Numbered from the stretch's first letter, positions 26,475-35,561 are shown. The stretch: 64,000 nt of DNA from an uncultured Stenotrophomonas sp. (GCA_913775725.1 CAJYNG010000023.1:124001-188000), one strand, 5' to 3'. Numbers and translations: made by a program. The notes: generated by a model from the letters alone, not told the origin.

Positions 26475-27443
26475 TCAGCCTGTGACCGGCGGCACAGCCA
26501 GCACCTGGCCCAGCCCGGCCAGGCGCTGGGCCAGTTCGTCGCGCAGGCCCGGCGGCGTGGTCCACAGCGCCACCGGCACGCGGTCCAGGCTGAGGATCTG
26601 CGCCAGCATCATGCCCCGGCTCTCGGCCCCCATGCGCAGCAGGCAGTGCTCGGCGCCGTCCGCCTCCAGCACCCCGCACCAGGGTGGAATGCGGCCTTCC
26701 AGCTCGGCGCGGCTGCCGGCCAGGCGGACGATGGCCTGCAGCGCGAACGGGGCCTGGCTGACCGCCTGCCGCACCATCACGTCCGGTGGCGCCGGGGTGC
26801 GCCGGTGCATACCCGGCTCGGTGCATTCGCGCACCGCGCCCATCCGGTCCACACGCAGGGTGCGCCAGTCCTGCCGGCCCAGATCCCAGGCCAGCAGGTA
26901 CCAGCGCCGCCCGTAATTGACCAGGTGCTGCGCCTCGACCTCGCGCTGGGTGACGGCCTCCTGCGCGCTGCGGTATTCGAAGGCCAGCCGCGAGGCCTGC
27001 CGGCAGTACTGGGCCAGCCGCCCGAGCACGCGTGCATCGGTGGACGGGAGATCGGACAGGGTGGCCGTCGCCGCATGCACCTCACCCGCCTGCTGGCGGC
27101 GACGGGTCGGCACCAGCGGGTCGAGCTTGGACAACAGACCGCGCGCGGTGTCGTCGATGCCGGCGACGGTCGCGGACGCGGCACGCAGGGCGATCGCCAG
27201 GGTGGTCGCCTCCTCCTCGTCCAGCAGCATCGGCAATACCGGTGCCCCTGCCCCCAGCTGGTAGCCGCCGCCGACCCCGGACGAGGCCTGGACCGGATAG
27301 CCCAGTTCACGCAGGCGCTCGATATCACGGCGGATGCTGCGCCGGTCCACGCTCATGCGCTCGGCGAGCTCGGCCCCGGACCACTGGCGGCGGGCCTGTA
27401 GCAGGGCGATCAGGCGCAGCAGTCGATGGGCGGTATGGCGCAT
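26475..27443 (-). CDS. YafY-type HTH/WYL transcriptional regulator
   Basis: 322 aa. An N-terminal winged helix-turn-helix (LLRLIALLQARRQWSGAELA, MSVDRRSIRRDIERLRELGYPV) is followed by a WYL domain (VNYGRRWYLLAWDLGR, DWRTLRVDRMG) and the WCX extension (LEGRIPPWCGVLE, RLAGLGQVLAVPP). WYL domains sense small ligands or nucleic acid. It is transcribed away from the GST gene, with starts 80 nt apart, and is the likely regulator of that gene (inference from position). Confidence 0.88.
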   Translation of the reverse strand: MRHTAHRLLRLIALLQARRQWSGAELAERMSVDRRSIRRDIERLRELGYPVQASSGVGGGYQLGAGAPVLPMLLDEEEATTLAIALRAASATVAGIDDTARGLLSKLDPLVPTRRRQQAGEVHAATATLSDLPSTDARVLGRLAQYCRQASRLAFEYRSAQEAVTQREVEAQHLVNYGRRWYLLAWDLGRQDWRTLRVDRMGAVRECTEPGMHRRTPAPPDVMVRQAVSQAPFALQAIVRLAGSRAELEGRIPPWCGVLEADGAEHCLLRMGAESRGMMLAQILSLDRVPVALWTTPPGLRDELAQRLAGLGQVLAVPPVTG

Positions 27444-27523
27444 GAAGGATCGAGGACAGAAGTCGTCCGCAATAGTGCCTCAGGATGGCCTCCAGTTCAC
27501 CACCCACCGCAAGGAGCAATGCC

Positions 27524-28144
27524 ATGAATTCCCGACAGATCACCCTGTACCACGCCGCCCGTTCCCGCTCGAGCGGCGCCGTGGCCCTGCTCGAAGCGCT
27601 GGGTGCCGACTACCGCATGCAGGTGCTGGACCTGAAGGCCGGCGCCAACCTGGCCCCGGCCTATCTGGCCATCAACCCGATGGGCAAGGTGCCGGCCATC
27701 GTCCACAACGGCGCGCTGGTAACCGAACAGGTGGCCATTTATCTGTACCTGGCCGACCTGTATCCGGAAGCCGGACTGGCCCCGCCGATCGGCGACGCCC
27801 TGCGCGGGCCCTACCTGCGCTGGATGGCCTTCTATGGCGCCTGTTTCGAGCCGGCGATGATCGACAAGGCGATGCATCGCGAGCCGCCGCCGCGCCTGAT
27901 GTCGCCGTACAACGACGCCGAAACCGTGCTGCAGGTGATCGAGGCCCAGCTGGCACAGGGGCCGTACCTGCTCGGCGGGACGATGAGCGCCGCCGACGTG
28001 CTGTGGGGCAATGCGCTGTTCTGGACCAGCGATTTCGGCCTGCTGCAGCTGGCCCCGGCCACCAAGGACTACGTGGCCCGGATCGGCGCGATGACCGCGT
28101 TCGAGCGTTCGCGGCAGATCGATGCGGAGCTGGTAGCGGCGTAA
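27524..28144 (+). CDS. Glutathione S-transferase family protein
   Basis: 206 aa, cytosolic. The thioredoxin-like N-terminal domain has ITLYHAARSRSSGAVALLEA (Ser-type active site) and NPMGKVPAIVHNGALVTEQVAIYLYLADLYP. The alpha-helical C-terminal domain has GPYLLGGTMSAADVLWGNALFWTSDF. The ribosome site AAGGAG precedes the ATG. The substrate is unknown; control by the divergent WYL regulator is plausible. Confidence 0.92.
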   Translation: MNSRQITLYHAARSRSSGAVALLEALGADYRMQVLDLKAGANLAPAYLAINPMGKVPAIVHNGALVTEQVAIYLYLADLYPEAGLAPPIGDALRGPYLRWMAFYGACFEPAMIDKAMHREPPPRLMSPYNDAETVLQVIEAQLAQGPYLLGGTMSAADVLWGNALFWTSDFGLLQLAPATKDYVARIGAMTAFERSRQIDAELVAA

Positions 28145-28159
28145 GCAGCGCCCCCCCTT

Positions 28160-28261
28160 GTAGAGCCGAGCCCACGCTCGGCTTGGGTTTCAGCAGAGCC
28201 AGGCCATGCCTGGCTGCCACGTAGGTGATGGAGGAGCAGCCGAGCGTGGGCTCGGCTCTAC
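28160..28261. repeat. Cluster of three SMAG-like elements between GST gene and miaB
   Basis: A left arm GTAGAGCCGAGCCCACGCTC (28160 on) and its inverted partner ending GAGCGTGGGCTCGGCTCTAC (to 28261) enclose a third, differing element around 28194-28224 (GAGCCAGGCCATGCCTGGCT ... GTAG). This gives an outer inverted pair with a different subfamily member nested inside. Confidence 0.8.
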
Positions 28262-28333
28262 GCAGGCGCGGCGGGTGGCGCGGGATGCGGGTAGAATTGC
28301 CCGCTTTCCCGCCACCCGAATGGATTAAGCGCC

Positions 28334-29752
28334 ATGACCGGGACGCCAGACGTCTTTCCGCCCGCCACGCCGGGCGGTACCCCGCTCGTTGCCCTGCCCG
28401 CTGGTCCGCGCAAGCCCGACCAGGTCAAGGGCAAGCTGTACATCAAGACCCACGGTTGCCAGATGAACGAGTACGACTCGGCCAAGATGGCCGACGTGCT
28501 TGCCGCCAGCGATGGCCTGGAACTGACCGACAGCCCGGACGACGCCGACGTCATCCTGGTCAACACCTGCTCCATCCGCGAGAAAGCGCAGGAGAAGGTG
28601 TTCAGCCAGCTCGGCGTGTGGAAGGGCCTGAAGAACAAGGGCCGCGAGGTCATCATCGGCGTGGGCGGCTGCGTTGCCTCGCAGGAAGGCGAAGCGATCA
28701 TCAAGCGCGCGCCGTTCGTCGACCTGGTGTTCGGGCCGCAGACTCTGCACCGCCTGCCGGAGCTGATCCGCGCCCGGCGTGAGCAGAAGCGTCCGCAGGT
28801 GGACATCAGCTTCCCCGAGATCGAGAAGTTCGACCGCCTGCCGGAACCGCGCGCCGAAGGCGCTTCGGCGTTCGTGTCGATCATGGAAGGCTGTTCCAAG
28901 TACTGCTCGTTCTGCGTGGTGCCCTACACCCGCGGCACCGAAGTCAGCCGCCCGTTCGAGGACGTGGTGGTGGAAGTGGCCCAACTGGCCGCGCAGGGCG
29001 TGCGCGAGATCAACCTGCTCGGCCAGAACGTCAACGCCTATCGCGGGCCGTATGGCGACGGCGAGTTTGCCGACCTCGGCCTGCTGATCCGCACCATTGC
29101 CGAGATCGATGGCGTCGGCCGCATCCGCTTCACCACCTCGCACCCGCTGGAGTTCAGCGATTCGCTGATCGATGCGTTCCGCGACGTGCCGCAGCTGGCG
29201 AACTTCCTGCACCTGCCGGTGCAGGCCGGCAGTGACCGCGTACTGTCGGCGATGAAGCGCGGCTACACCGCGCTGGAATTCAAATCGAAGATCCGCAAGC
29301 TGCGCGCAGTGCGACCGGACATCTCGATCAGCTCGGACTTCATCGTCGGCTTCCCCGGCGAGACCGATGCCGACTTCGAGAAGACCATGAAGCTGATCGA
29401 AGACATCGGCTTCGACCACAGCTTCTCCTTCATCTATTCGCGTCGCCCGGGCACCCCGGCTGCGGACCTGGAGGACACCATCAGCGATGCGGAGAAGCAC
29501 GCGCGCCTGTCGCGCCTGCAGGAGCGCATCAATGCGCATGCCGCCGGCATCTCCGAAAAGATGGTCGGCACCGTGCAGACCGTGCTGGTGGAAGGCCCTT
29601 CGCGCAAGAATCCGAACGAGCTGACCGGCAAGACCGAGAACATGCGTTCGGTGAATTTCCCAGCGCCGGCGCGGCTGATCGGCCAGTTCGTGGATGTGGT
29701 GATCACCGAAGCGCTGACCAATTCGCTGCGCGCGCGGGTGGTGGCGGAGTAA
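28334..29752 (+). CDS. miaB: tRNA-2-methylthio-N6-dimethylallyladenosine synthase
   Basis: Radical-SAM methylthiotransferase of 472 aa that converts i6A37 to ms2i6A37 in tRNAs reading UNN codons. The N-terminal cluster ligands are Cys42, Cys79 and Cys113; the radical-SAM CxxxCxxC is Cys187, Cys191 and Cys194 (CSKYCSFC). Other blocks: [37 protein letters not shown] and [15 protein letters not shown], and the C-terminal TRAM domain ([14 protein letters not shown]...[13 protein letters not shown]). In most gammaproteobacteria miaB is followed by phoH-ybeY-corC; here those genes resume 3.6 kb away after an inverted exporter operon. Confidence 0.97.
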   Translation: MTGTPDVFPPATPGGTPLVALPAGPRKPDQVKGKLYIKTHGCQMNEYDSAKMADVLAASDGLELTDSPDDADVILVNTCSIREKAQEKVFSQLGVWKGLKNKGREVIIGVGGCVASQEGEAIIKRAPFVDLVFGPQTLHRLPELIRARREQKRPQVDISFPEIEKFDRLPEPRAEGASAFVSIMEGCSKYCSFCVVPYTRGTEVSRPFEDVVVEVAQLAAQGVREINLLGQNVNAYRGPYGDGEFADLGLLIRTIAEIDGVGRIRFTTSHPLEFSDSLIDAFRDVPQLANFLHLPVQAGSDRVLSAMKRGYTALEFKSKIRKLRAVRPDISISSDFIVGFPGETDADFEKTMKLIEDIGFDHSFSFIYSRRPGTPAADLEDTISDAEKHARLSRLQERINAHAAGISEKMVGTVQTVLVEGPSRKNPNELTGKTENMRSVNFPAPARLIGQFVDVVITEALTNSLRARVVAE

Positions 29753-29812
29753 GGTGTGCCGACCAACGGTCGGCACCCACCGGGGTAGATGCCGACCGTT
29801 GGTCGGCATTCA
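29753..29812. repeat. Two inverted SMAG-like palindromes after miaB
   Basis: GGTGTGCCGACCAACGGTCG (29753 on) and GTAGATGCCGACCGTTGGTC (29785 on) are in inverted orientation, filling the whole gap between the convergent miaB and ABC permease genes. Confidence 0.75.
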
Positions 29813-30925
29813 CTAATCCAACCGCTTGCGGAAACGCAGGATCGCCAGCGTCATCATCACCACGATGAAGGCCAGCAGCGCCAAGGCGTCATGCCATAGT
29901 TCCCACAGCGAGGCGCCGCGCAGCATGATGCCGCGCACCAGCCGAAGGAAATGGGTCAGCGGCAGTACTTCGGCCAGCCACTGCACCGGCCGCGGCATGC
30001 CGGCGAACGGGAACATGAAGCCCGACAGCAGGATGGACGGCAGGAACAGGAACAGCGTCATCTGCATCGCCTGGAACTGCGAGCGCGCGCGCGTGGAGAT
30101 CAGCAGGCCCAGCGCCAGGTTGGCCAATACCAGCAGCACCGCGGCCAGATAGATATCGAGCAGGCTGCCGCGGATCGGCACCTGGAACAGCCAGGTGCCC
30201 AGCACCAGCACCAGGGTGGTCTGCAGCAGGCCGATGGCTGCATAGGGCAGCACCTTGCCGACCATCAGTTCGCTGCGCGACACCGGCGTGGCGATCAGCA
30301 GTTCCATGTTGCCGCGCTCGCGTTCGCGCACCACCGCCACGGCCGTGAACATCACCAGGGTCATGGTCAGGATCACCCCGATCAGGCCCGGCACGATGTT
30401 CACCGCCGAGCGGCGCTGCGGGTTGTAGAAGCTGGTCACGCTGATCGGACCACTGGCGATGCTGCCTTCGCGCAGCGGCCGCGTGTTGCTGGTCGGGCGC
30501 GTATCCAGCGGCACCTGCGCCAGCTGGATCGCTGCGCTCTGTACCACGGTGTCGCTGCCATCGACCAGCACCTGCACCGCCTCGCGTCCATCGAAGCGAC
30601 GACGCTCGAAGTCGGCCGGCACCACGATGCCGACACTGACCTCGCCACGGCGCAGCGCCTGCATCAGCTGGTCGGGCGTGTAGGCTTCGCTGCGCGGCGT
30701 GATCACGCCGGTGGCGACCATGTCCTGCACCAGCGCGCGCGAGGCGGCACTGTTGGCCTGGTCGGCGACACCGGCGTCGAGGTGGCGCAGGTTGAGATTG
30801 ATCGCATAGCCGAACAGCAGCAGCTGCATCACCGGAATGCCGACGATCATCGCCAACGTGATGCGGTCGCGGCGCAGCTGCCGCAGCTCCTTGAGCATGA
30901 TCGCCCACAGCCGGCGCAGGTTCAT
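29813..30925 (-). CDS. ABC-2 type exporter permease (YbhR/YhhJ-like)
   Basis: 370 aa inner-membrane permease. One N-terminal membrane segment (ITLAMIVGIPVMQLLLFGYA) precedes a large periplasmic loop (about 50-165). Five or so C-terminal segments follow, including VVRERERGNMELLIATPVSRSELMVGK, the ABC-2 coupling region, and LTHFLRLVRGIMLRG. It is last of three genes (HlyD-like protein, ATPase, permease), the layout of the YbhGFSR/YhiI-type multidrug exporters. It overlaps the ATPase stop by ATGA. Only one permease gene is present, so a homodimer is implied. Substrate unknown. Confidence 0.9.
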   Translation of the reverse strand: MNLRRLWAIMLKELRQLRRDRITLAMIVGIPVMQLLLFGYAINLNLRHLDAGVADQANSAASRALVQDMVATGVITPRSEAYTPDQLMQALRRGEVSVGIVVPADFERRRFDGREAVQVLVDGSDTVVQSAAIQLAQVPLDTRPTSNTRPLREGSIASGPISVTSFYNPQRRSAVNIVPGLIGVILTMTLVMFTAVAVVRERERGNMELLIATPVSRSELMVGKVLPYAAIGLLQTTLVLVLGTWLFQVPIRGSLLDIYLAAVLLVLANLALGLLISTRARSQFQAMQMTLFLFLPSILLSGFMFPFAGMPRPVQWLAEVLPLTHFLRLVRGIMLRGASLWELWHDALALLAFIVVMMTLAILRFRKRLD

Positions 30926-31869
30926 GCCGCCGGCTCCCGGCCACGGCCGCGGGTGGCTGCCACGAACACGTCTTCCAGGTTCGGCGCCACCGCCTCGATA
31001 CGGGCCTGCGGATCGGCGCTGGCCAGCGCGCGCCGCAACGCTGGCGTATCGGCGGCCCCCTCGCTGCACAGCACGCGCAGCTGGGTACCGATCTGCGCCA
31101 CGCTCAGCACGCCGGGCAGCTCAGACAGCGCGCGGCTGGCCTGCCGCGGCTGCGCCGACGTGACCTGCAACGTGCGGCCGTCCAGCCGTGCACACAGCTC
31201 GGCCGGCGTGCCATCGGCGACCAGCGCACCACGGTCCAGGATCGCCAGCCGGTGGCAGCGCTCGGCCTCGTCCATGTAGTGGGTCGACACCAGCACGGTG
31301 GTACCGGCGTCGGCAAGTTCAAACAGGGCCTCCCAGAAATCGCGGCGCGATTCGGGATCAACGGCGCTGGTCGGCTCGTCCAGGAACAGCAGTTCGGGCG
31401 AATGCACCACGGCACCCGCCAGGGCGAGGCGCTGCTTCTGCCCACCACTGAGCGTGCCGGCCAGTTGTGGTTGGCGGTCCTGCAACCGGTACTGCTGCAG
31501 CAGACTATCGACTCGCTGCCGGGCCTGCGCGCGCGGCAGGTCCTGGATGGCGGCGAGGAATTCCAGGTTCTCGCGTACCGACAGGTCTTCGTACAGCGAG
31601 AAGCGCTGGGTCATGTAGCCGATGCGCCGGCGCAGCGCTTCGGCCTGCTCGGGAACCGCCAACCCCAGCACCTCGATCTGCCCAGCGCTCGGTTCAAGCA
31701 GGCCGCACAGCATGCGGATGGTGGTCGACTTGCCCGACCCGTTCGGGCCCAGGAAGCCATAGACCTGACCACGCGGCACGGTCAGGTCGACGTTGTCCAC
31801 GGCCAGCACCTCGCCGAAGCGACGGGTCAGCCCCTGCGCGTGTACCGCGATGTCCGCACCGGTGTTCAG
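30922..31869 (-). CDS. ABC exporter ATP-binding subunit; start probably CTG
   Basis: 315 aa if read from CTG at 31869. Walker A GPNGSGKST, Q-loop MTQRFSLYEDL, signature LSGGQKQRLALAGA, Walker B LLFLDEPTSAVD and switch STHYMDEAERC are all present. The first ATG/GTG/TTG in this frame is GTG 31809, but that would remove the conserved first strand (AVHAQGLTRRFGE). In-frame codons encoding it run back to the hlyD stop, where CTG overlaps TGA as CTGA, in place of the usual ATGA. AGGTG lies about 6 nt before. So either a CTG start or a truncated N-terminus from GTG. Energises export by the neighbouring permease. Confidence 0.88.
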   Translation of the reverse strand: MNTGADIAVHAQGLTRRFGEVLAVDNVDLTVPRGQVYGFLGPNGSGKSTTIRMLCGLLEPSAGQIEVLGLAVPEQAEALRRRIGYMTQRFSLYEDLSVRENLEFLAAIQDLPRAQARQRVDSLLQQYRLQDRQPQLAGTLSGGQKQRLALAGAVVHSPELLFLDEPTSAVDPESRRDFWEALFELADAGTTVLVSTHYMDEAERCHRLAILDRGALVADGTPAELCARLDGRTLQVTSAQPRQASRALSELPGVLSVAQIGTQLRVLCSEGAADTPALRRALASADPQARIEAVAPNLEDVFVAATRGRGREPAA

Positions 31870-32822
31870 AAGCGCACCTGCACCGGCAGGCCGGCCGGCA
31901 GCTTCTGCATGTCCGTGGCTTCGGTCACTTCGATTTCAGCCAGGTAGCTCAGACGCTCGACGTCGTCGCCGGTCAGTGCGTAGTACGGGGTGAACGACGG
32001 TTCGCTGCGGATCGATCGCACGCGCCCTTTCAGCACCGTGCTCCGACCCTCCAGCTGTATCTGCGCGGCCTGACCGACCTTCACCTGCAGGCGCAGCGGC
32101 TGCGGCAGGTAGACGCGCGCATAGGGACGCTCACCGACCAGCATCACCGCCAACGGCGCGCCGATCGGCGCCTGGTCGCCCTGCCGGTAGGGCAAGGCAT
32201 CGACCACACCATCGCGCGGCGCACGCAGCTGCAGCTTCTGCAGATTCACGCCCTGCACCACCTGCTGTGCGCGTGCGGCGTCGGCCGCGGCCCTGCCCTG
32301 GGTGATGTCCTGTGCCCGGCTGCCGTGCACCAGCTCCAACCAAGCCTGCTCGGCCGCGCGCGCGCTGGCCTCGGCGTTGCCGGCGGCGGCACGTGCACGA
32401 TCCAGTTCAGCGGCAGCCACCAGCTGCTGGCGTGCCAGCGGCTGCACCCGGCGATAGTAGGCGCTGGCTTCGACGGCCTGGGCGCGAAGCGCGGCCAACT
32501 GGGCCTGGGCCTGGGTGATCTGTTCCTCGCGCGGGCCGATCTCGAGCTCTTCCAGCTGTGCCTGCGCGCGCAGCGTATCGGCCTGTGCGGCGGCGAACTG
32601 TGCGTCGCCACGGGCGGGATCAAGCTGCATCAACACAGTGCCCGCCTTGACCGGCTGGCCCTCGCGCACCTCCACCGCGGCGATCACTTCGGCCGCCGGT
32701 GCCGGCACCGTGATCCGGTCCCACTCCAGCGTGCCCAACGCGGTCGGCGGTGCCTGCCCGCACCCTGCCAGCAGGCCGATGCCCGCCAGTCCGATTCCCC
32801 GCATCCCGTTGCCGATGCCCAT
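31866..32822 (-). CDS. HlyD-family periplasmic adaptor lipoprotein of ABC exporter
   Basis: 318 aa. The N-terminus MGIGNGMRGIGLAGIGLLAG is followed by Cys (lipobox LLAG-C), so it is a predicted lipoprotein. Biotinyl-lipoyl halves (ITVPAPAAEVIAAVEVREGQ and LRAPRDGVVDALPYRQGDQ) flank a long coiled coil (RAQAQLEELEIGPREEQITQ). The beta-barrel and a C-terminal segment close it. It is YbhG-like. The strong ribosome site AGGAGG fixes the ATG at 32822. The open frame runs on to 33263, but that portion crosses a duplicated non-coding element. Confidence 0.9.
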   Translation of the reverse strand: MGIGNGMRGIGLAGIGLLAGCGQAPPTALGTLEWDRITVPAPAAEVIAAVEVREGQPVKAGTVLMQLDPARGDAQFAAAQADTLRAQAQLEELEIGPREEQITQAQAQLAALRAQAVEASAYYRRVQPLARQQLVAAAELDRARAAAGNAEASARAAEQAWLELVHGSRAQDITQGRAAADAARAQQVVQGVNLQKLQLRAPRDGVVDALPYRQGDQAPIGAPLAVMLVGERPYARVYLPQPLRLQVKVGQAAQIQLEGRSTVLKGRVRSIRSEPSFTPYYALTGDDVERLSYLAEIEVTEATDMQKLPAGLPVQVRF

Positions 32823-32891
32823 GCCATCCCCTCCTGCGACGGCGCCACGGTGGCATGCGCCCCGTGCACCCACAATGATCCCGATCAGACC

Positions 32892-32997
32892 TGACGGTTT
32901 TTTCACCACACGCTGGCGGGCCTTTTGCTGCAAGGCTCCGCACCACCTATCCACAGGTTGATTCAGCATCATTCCACAACCGGTGTGGAAAACCGGC
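32892..32997. repeat. Structured intergenic element, copy A
   Basis: One of two diverged direct copies with identical internal spacing. It begins TGACGGTTTTTTCACCA, has CTATCCACAG at 32947, TCCACA at 32973 and CCGGTGTGGAAAACCG (32980-32995). The ends can pair (GACGGTTTT with AAAACCG). Inside are hairpins GCCTT/AAGGC (32920-32936) and TCCACA/TGTGGA. CTATCCACA and, on the minus strand, TTTTCCACA (32984-32992) resemble DnaA boxes. It lies 70 nt upstream of the hlyD-like start codon. Confidence 0.7.
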
Positions 32998-33146
32998 GAA
33001 ACAAGGTCCCCTTGCTCGTTTGGCAGCAGAACATGCCCCGCCATCAGGAACATGCCGGTGCGGATGGCGGATTGAACGGGAATGCACGGCCCGCTGCCCC
33101 ACCTCCCTGTACCGCCGTTCCCGGGGGAAGGAGCGACTGCAGATCG

Positions 33147-33252
33147 TGACGGTTTTTTCACCAGCCCCTCATGATGCTTGTGGCACAAGCGCTTCGAAGG
33201 GCTATCCACAGCTTTCCGCAACGCCGGTCCACACCCGGTGTGGAAAACCGTC
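33147..33252. repeat. Structured intergenic element, copy B
   Basis: Second copy, exactly 255 nt to the right of copy A, aligning with no gaps. TGACGGTTTTTTCACCA at 33147, CTATCCACAG at 33202 and CCGGTGTGGAAAACCG at 33235-33250 are identical to copy A; intervening blocks differ. The terminal repeat is perfect here (GACGGTTTT / AAAACCGTC). The inner hairpin GCTTG/CAAGC occupies the same columns as GCCTT/AAGGC in copy A. It lies about 110 nt upstream of phoH. Confidence 0.7.
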
Positions 33253-33360
33253 TGGCGCCACACCGTTCCGATGCCCGCGCTGGCCGCCCGCCCGGCACGC
33301 GCGTAACCTTGTCATCCCGAGTCCATCGCGGTGGACGGCGAACCCGCCCCACCCCAAGCA

Positions 33361-34347
33361 ATGAAAAGCATCGAGCATCGAGACTTCACCCTGTCGCCGG
33401 AAGACAACGAGCGACTGGCCAACCTGTGCGGCCCCTTCGACGGGCACCTGCGCCAGATCGAGCTGAAGCTCGGTGTGGAGATCGCAAATCGTGGCTTCGT
33501 GTTCCGCATCAGCGGGCCCAACGAGGCCATCGTCGAGGCGCAGAAGCTGGTTGAGGCGCTGTACGCCGAAGCCGGCGAAACCACCTTCGACAACCACGCC
33601 ATCCATCTGCGCCTGGCGCAGGCCAATGTCGAGCAGATTGCCGAGCGCTCCTATGAAGCACAGGACGTGGCGATCAAGGTCAAGCGCGGCACGGTACGCG
33701 GCCGCGGTGCCAACCAGGGCCGCTACCTGCACCAGATCGCCACCCACGACATCAACTTCGGCATCGGCCCGGCTGGTACCGGCAAGACCTTCCTGGCCGT
33801 AGCCAGCGCGGTCGAAGCCCTGAACGAATCGCGGGTGCAGCGCCTGATCCTGGTGCGCCCGGCGGTGGAGGCCGGCGAGAAGCTGGGCTTCCTGCCCGGC
33901 GACCTAAGCCAGAAGGTCGATCCCTACCTGCGACCGCTGTACGACGCCCTGTACGAGATGATGGGCGTGGAGAAGGTGGTCAAGCTGCTGGAGAAGAACG
34001 TCATCGAGATCGCGCCGCTGGCCTACATGCGCGGCCGCACACTCAACGATGCGTTCGTGATCCTGGACGAAGCACAGAACACCACCATCGAGCAGATGAA
34101 GATGTTCCTGACCCGCCTGGGCTACGGCTCCACTGCGGTGGTCACCGGTGACCTGACCCAGACCGACCTGCCCAAGCATGTGAAGTCCGGCCTGCGCGAC
34201 GCCATCGACGTGCTGCGTGAGGTCGAGGGCGTCAGCTTCACCTTCTTCGAATCGCGTGACGTGGTCCGCCACCCGCTGGTCGCGCGTATCGTGAGCGCCT
34301 ACGACCGCCGCGACCTGCATCAGATCCAACCTGGAGCAACTCCATGA
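33361..34347 (+). CDS. ybeZ: PhoH-like ATPase (YbeZ)
   Basis: 328 aa, cytoplasmic P-loop protein that works with the RNase YbeY in rRNA/RNA processing. Walker A GPAGTGKT at 136-143, [42 protein letters not shown] (Walker B) and [10 protein letters not shown] are the PhoH hallmarks. The N-terminal KH-like segment covers about 30-80. The ATG at 33361 gives the usual start; a GTG at 33331 is in frame. Neither has a clear ribosome site. It overlaps ybeY by ATGA. Confidence 0.94.
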   Translation: MKSIEHRDFTLSPEDNERLANLCGPFDGHLRQIELKLGVEIANRGFVFRISGPNEAIVEAQKLVEALYAEAGETTFDNHAIHLRLAQANVEQIAERSYEAQDVAIKVKRGTVRGRGANQGRYLHQIATHDINFGIGPAGTGKTFLAVASAVEALNESRVQRLILVRPAVEAGEKLGFLPGDLSQKVDPYLRPLYDALYEMMGVEKVVKLLEKNVIEIAPLAYMRGRTLNDAFVILDEAQNTTIEQMKMFLTRLGYGSTAVVTGDLTQTDLPKHVKSGLRDAIDVLREVEGVSFTFFESRDVVRHPLVARIVSAYDRRDLHQIQPGATP

Positions 34348-34829
34348 CCCGTGGTCCCGTACGATTGGACGTCGCCGTCAGTTATGCCCTGCCACGTGCC
34401 GGCCTGCCGGCGGCGGTGAGCTTCCGCAAGTGGGTGGCCGCCGCGTTGAAGGGCCGCATCCGCGAAGCCGATCTGGCCATCCGCGTGGTCGATGCCAAGG
34501 AAGGGCAGTCGCTGAACCGCCACTACCGCGGCAAGGACTACGCGACCAACGTGCTCAGCTTCCCGGCCGAAGTGCCCGAAGGCCTGCCCAAGGGCGTCAA
34601 GTTCCCGCTGCTCGGTGACCTGGTGATCTGTGCACCGGTGGTAGCGCGCGAGGCCGACGAACAGGGCAAGGCGCTCAACGCCCACTACGCGCACCTGACC
34701 GTGCACGGCGTGCTGCACCTGCTCGGCTGGGACCACGAGGACGACAAGGAAGCCGAGGCAATGGAGCAGCTGGAGCGCGACATCCTGGCCGAGCTGGGCA
34801 TCGCCGACCCGTACGCGGGCGAGCGCTGA
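34344..34829 (+). CDS. ybeY: Endoribonuclease YbeY (16S rRNA maturation)
   Basis: 161 aa zinc-dependent RNase. The zinc site is His121, His125 and His131 in [28 protein letters not shown] and [12 protein letters not shown] are also conserved. It acts in 16S rRNA 3' end maturation and ribosome quality control in characterised bacteria. It is translationally coupled to ybeZ. Confidence 0.95.
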   Translation: MTRGPVRLDVAVSYALPRAGLPAAVSFRKWVAAALKGRIREADLAIRVVDAKEGQSLNRHYRGKDYATNVLSFPAEVPEGLPKGVKFPLLGDLVICAPVVAREADEQGKALNAHYAHLTVHGVLHLLGWDHEDDKEAEAMEQLERDILAELGIADPYAGER

Positions 34830-34877
34830 CACCGGGCTCTGTTCCGGGCCCACGCACTCACGGAAGAGGAGCGCAGC

Positions 34878-35486
34878 ATGACCCTGCCCGCACTTATGTT
34901 TGCCGCGCTACTGCAGTCCGGGGCAGGCCTGATGCCCGATCCTGACCGTCCCTCACCGTTCCCCACCAGCGACAGCGAGGCCGACATCGCCGCAAAGATC
35001 GCCGAACTACGGGCGTTCTTCGGCAGCAGCGAGCGCGACACCCGCAACATCGTCGCCACTGCCCAGCAACGGGCGCTGATCGAGCGCCTGGAAGCGCGGC
35101 ACGCGGCACGTCTGGCCGGCATCTGGGTGGACAATGCGAGGGGCTGGATCGTTGTGGTGCGACTGACAGGCGCCGCACCCGAGGCCGATGAGACACACCC
35201 AGGGGCGGATGGCCCGCAACGTGTGCACTACATCACCGGCGCCGCGATGACCGAAGCGGAGATGACGCGCCGCCTGCATGCACAGCGGGACTGGCTGCGG
35301 GCCCAGCTGCCCGACCTGTTCGGCTATAGCCTGGATGTCAAGACCGGAGAGCTGGAGGTTGAGCTGCGGGATACCCCAGCCAACCGCACGACGGCAGCGG
35401 CCGTGCGCGACCACCTGCAGGTGCAGCTGGGCTACCCGGTCAGGCTGCGCTGGTACCCTGCGACCACGCGCCGGTATCCGCCCTGA
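34878..35486 (+). CDS. Exported hypothetical protein resembling a protease propeptide domain
   Basis: 202 aa, not confidently recognised. The first about 17 residues (TLPALMFAALLQSGAG) could be a weak signal peptide. The part RLAGIWVDNARGWIVVVRLTG ... LRAQLPDLFGYSLDVKTGELEVEL looks like the propeptide domains of alpha-lytic-type S1 proteases, where a 'GxWxD..G..VV' strand recurs with a later 'DV.TGEL.V' strand. No protease domain follows, so if the resemblance is real it would be a free-standing inhibitor or chaperone domain. That is inference. The ribosome site GAGGAG is well placed. It lies between ybeY and corC. Confidence 0.7.
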   Translation: MTLPALMFAALLQSGAGLMPDPDRPSPFPTSDSEADIAAKIAELRAFFGSSERDTRNIVATAQQRALIERLEARHAARLAGIWVDNARGWIVVVRLTGAAPEADETHPGADGPQRVHYITGAAMTEAEMTRRLHAQRDWLRAQLPDLFGYSLDVKTGELEVELRDTPANRTTAAAVRDHLQVQLGYPVRLRWYPATTRRYPP

Positions 35487-35561
35487 CTGCGCCCGGGCTG
35501 GAGTGCCAGCCCATGCGCTGCGCTATTGCTCAACACCGGCCAGGACGCGGAGGGAAAAAGG

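Noticed and set aside
28325..29809. 494-codon frame on the minus strand
   Set aside because: Antisense of miaB with no domain.
32823..33263. N-terminal extension of the HlyD-like protein
   Set aside because: It crosses the duplicated structured element, so its repeated peptide (VFHTGCG..., VKKPS) comes from DNA repeats. The strong ribosome site and lipobox fix the start at 32822.
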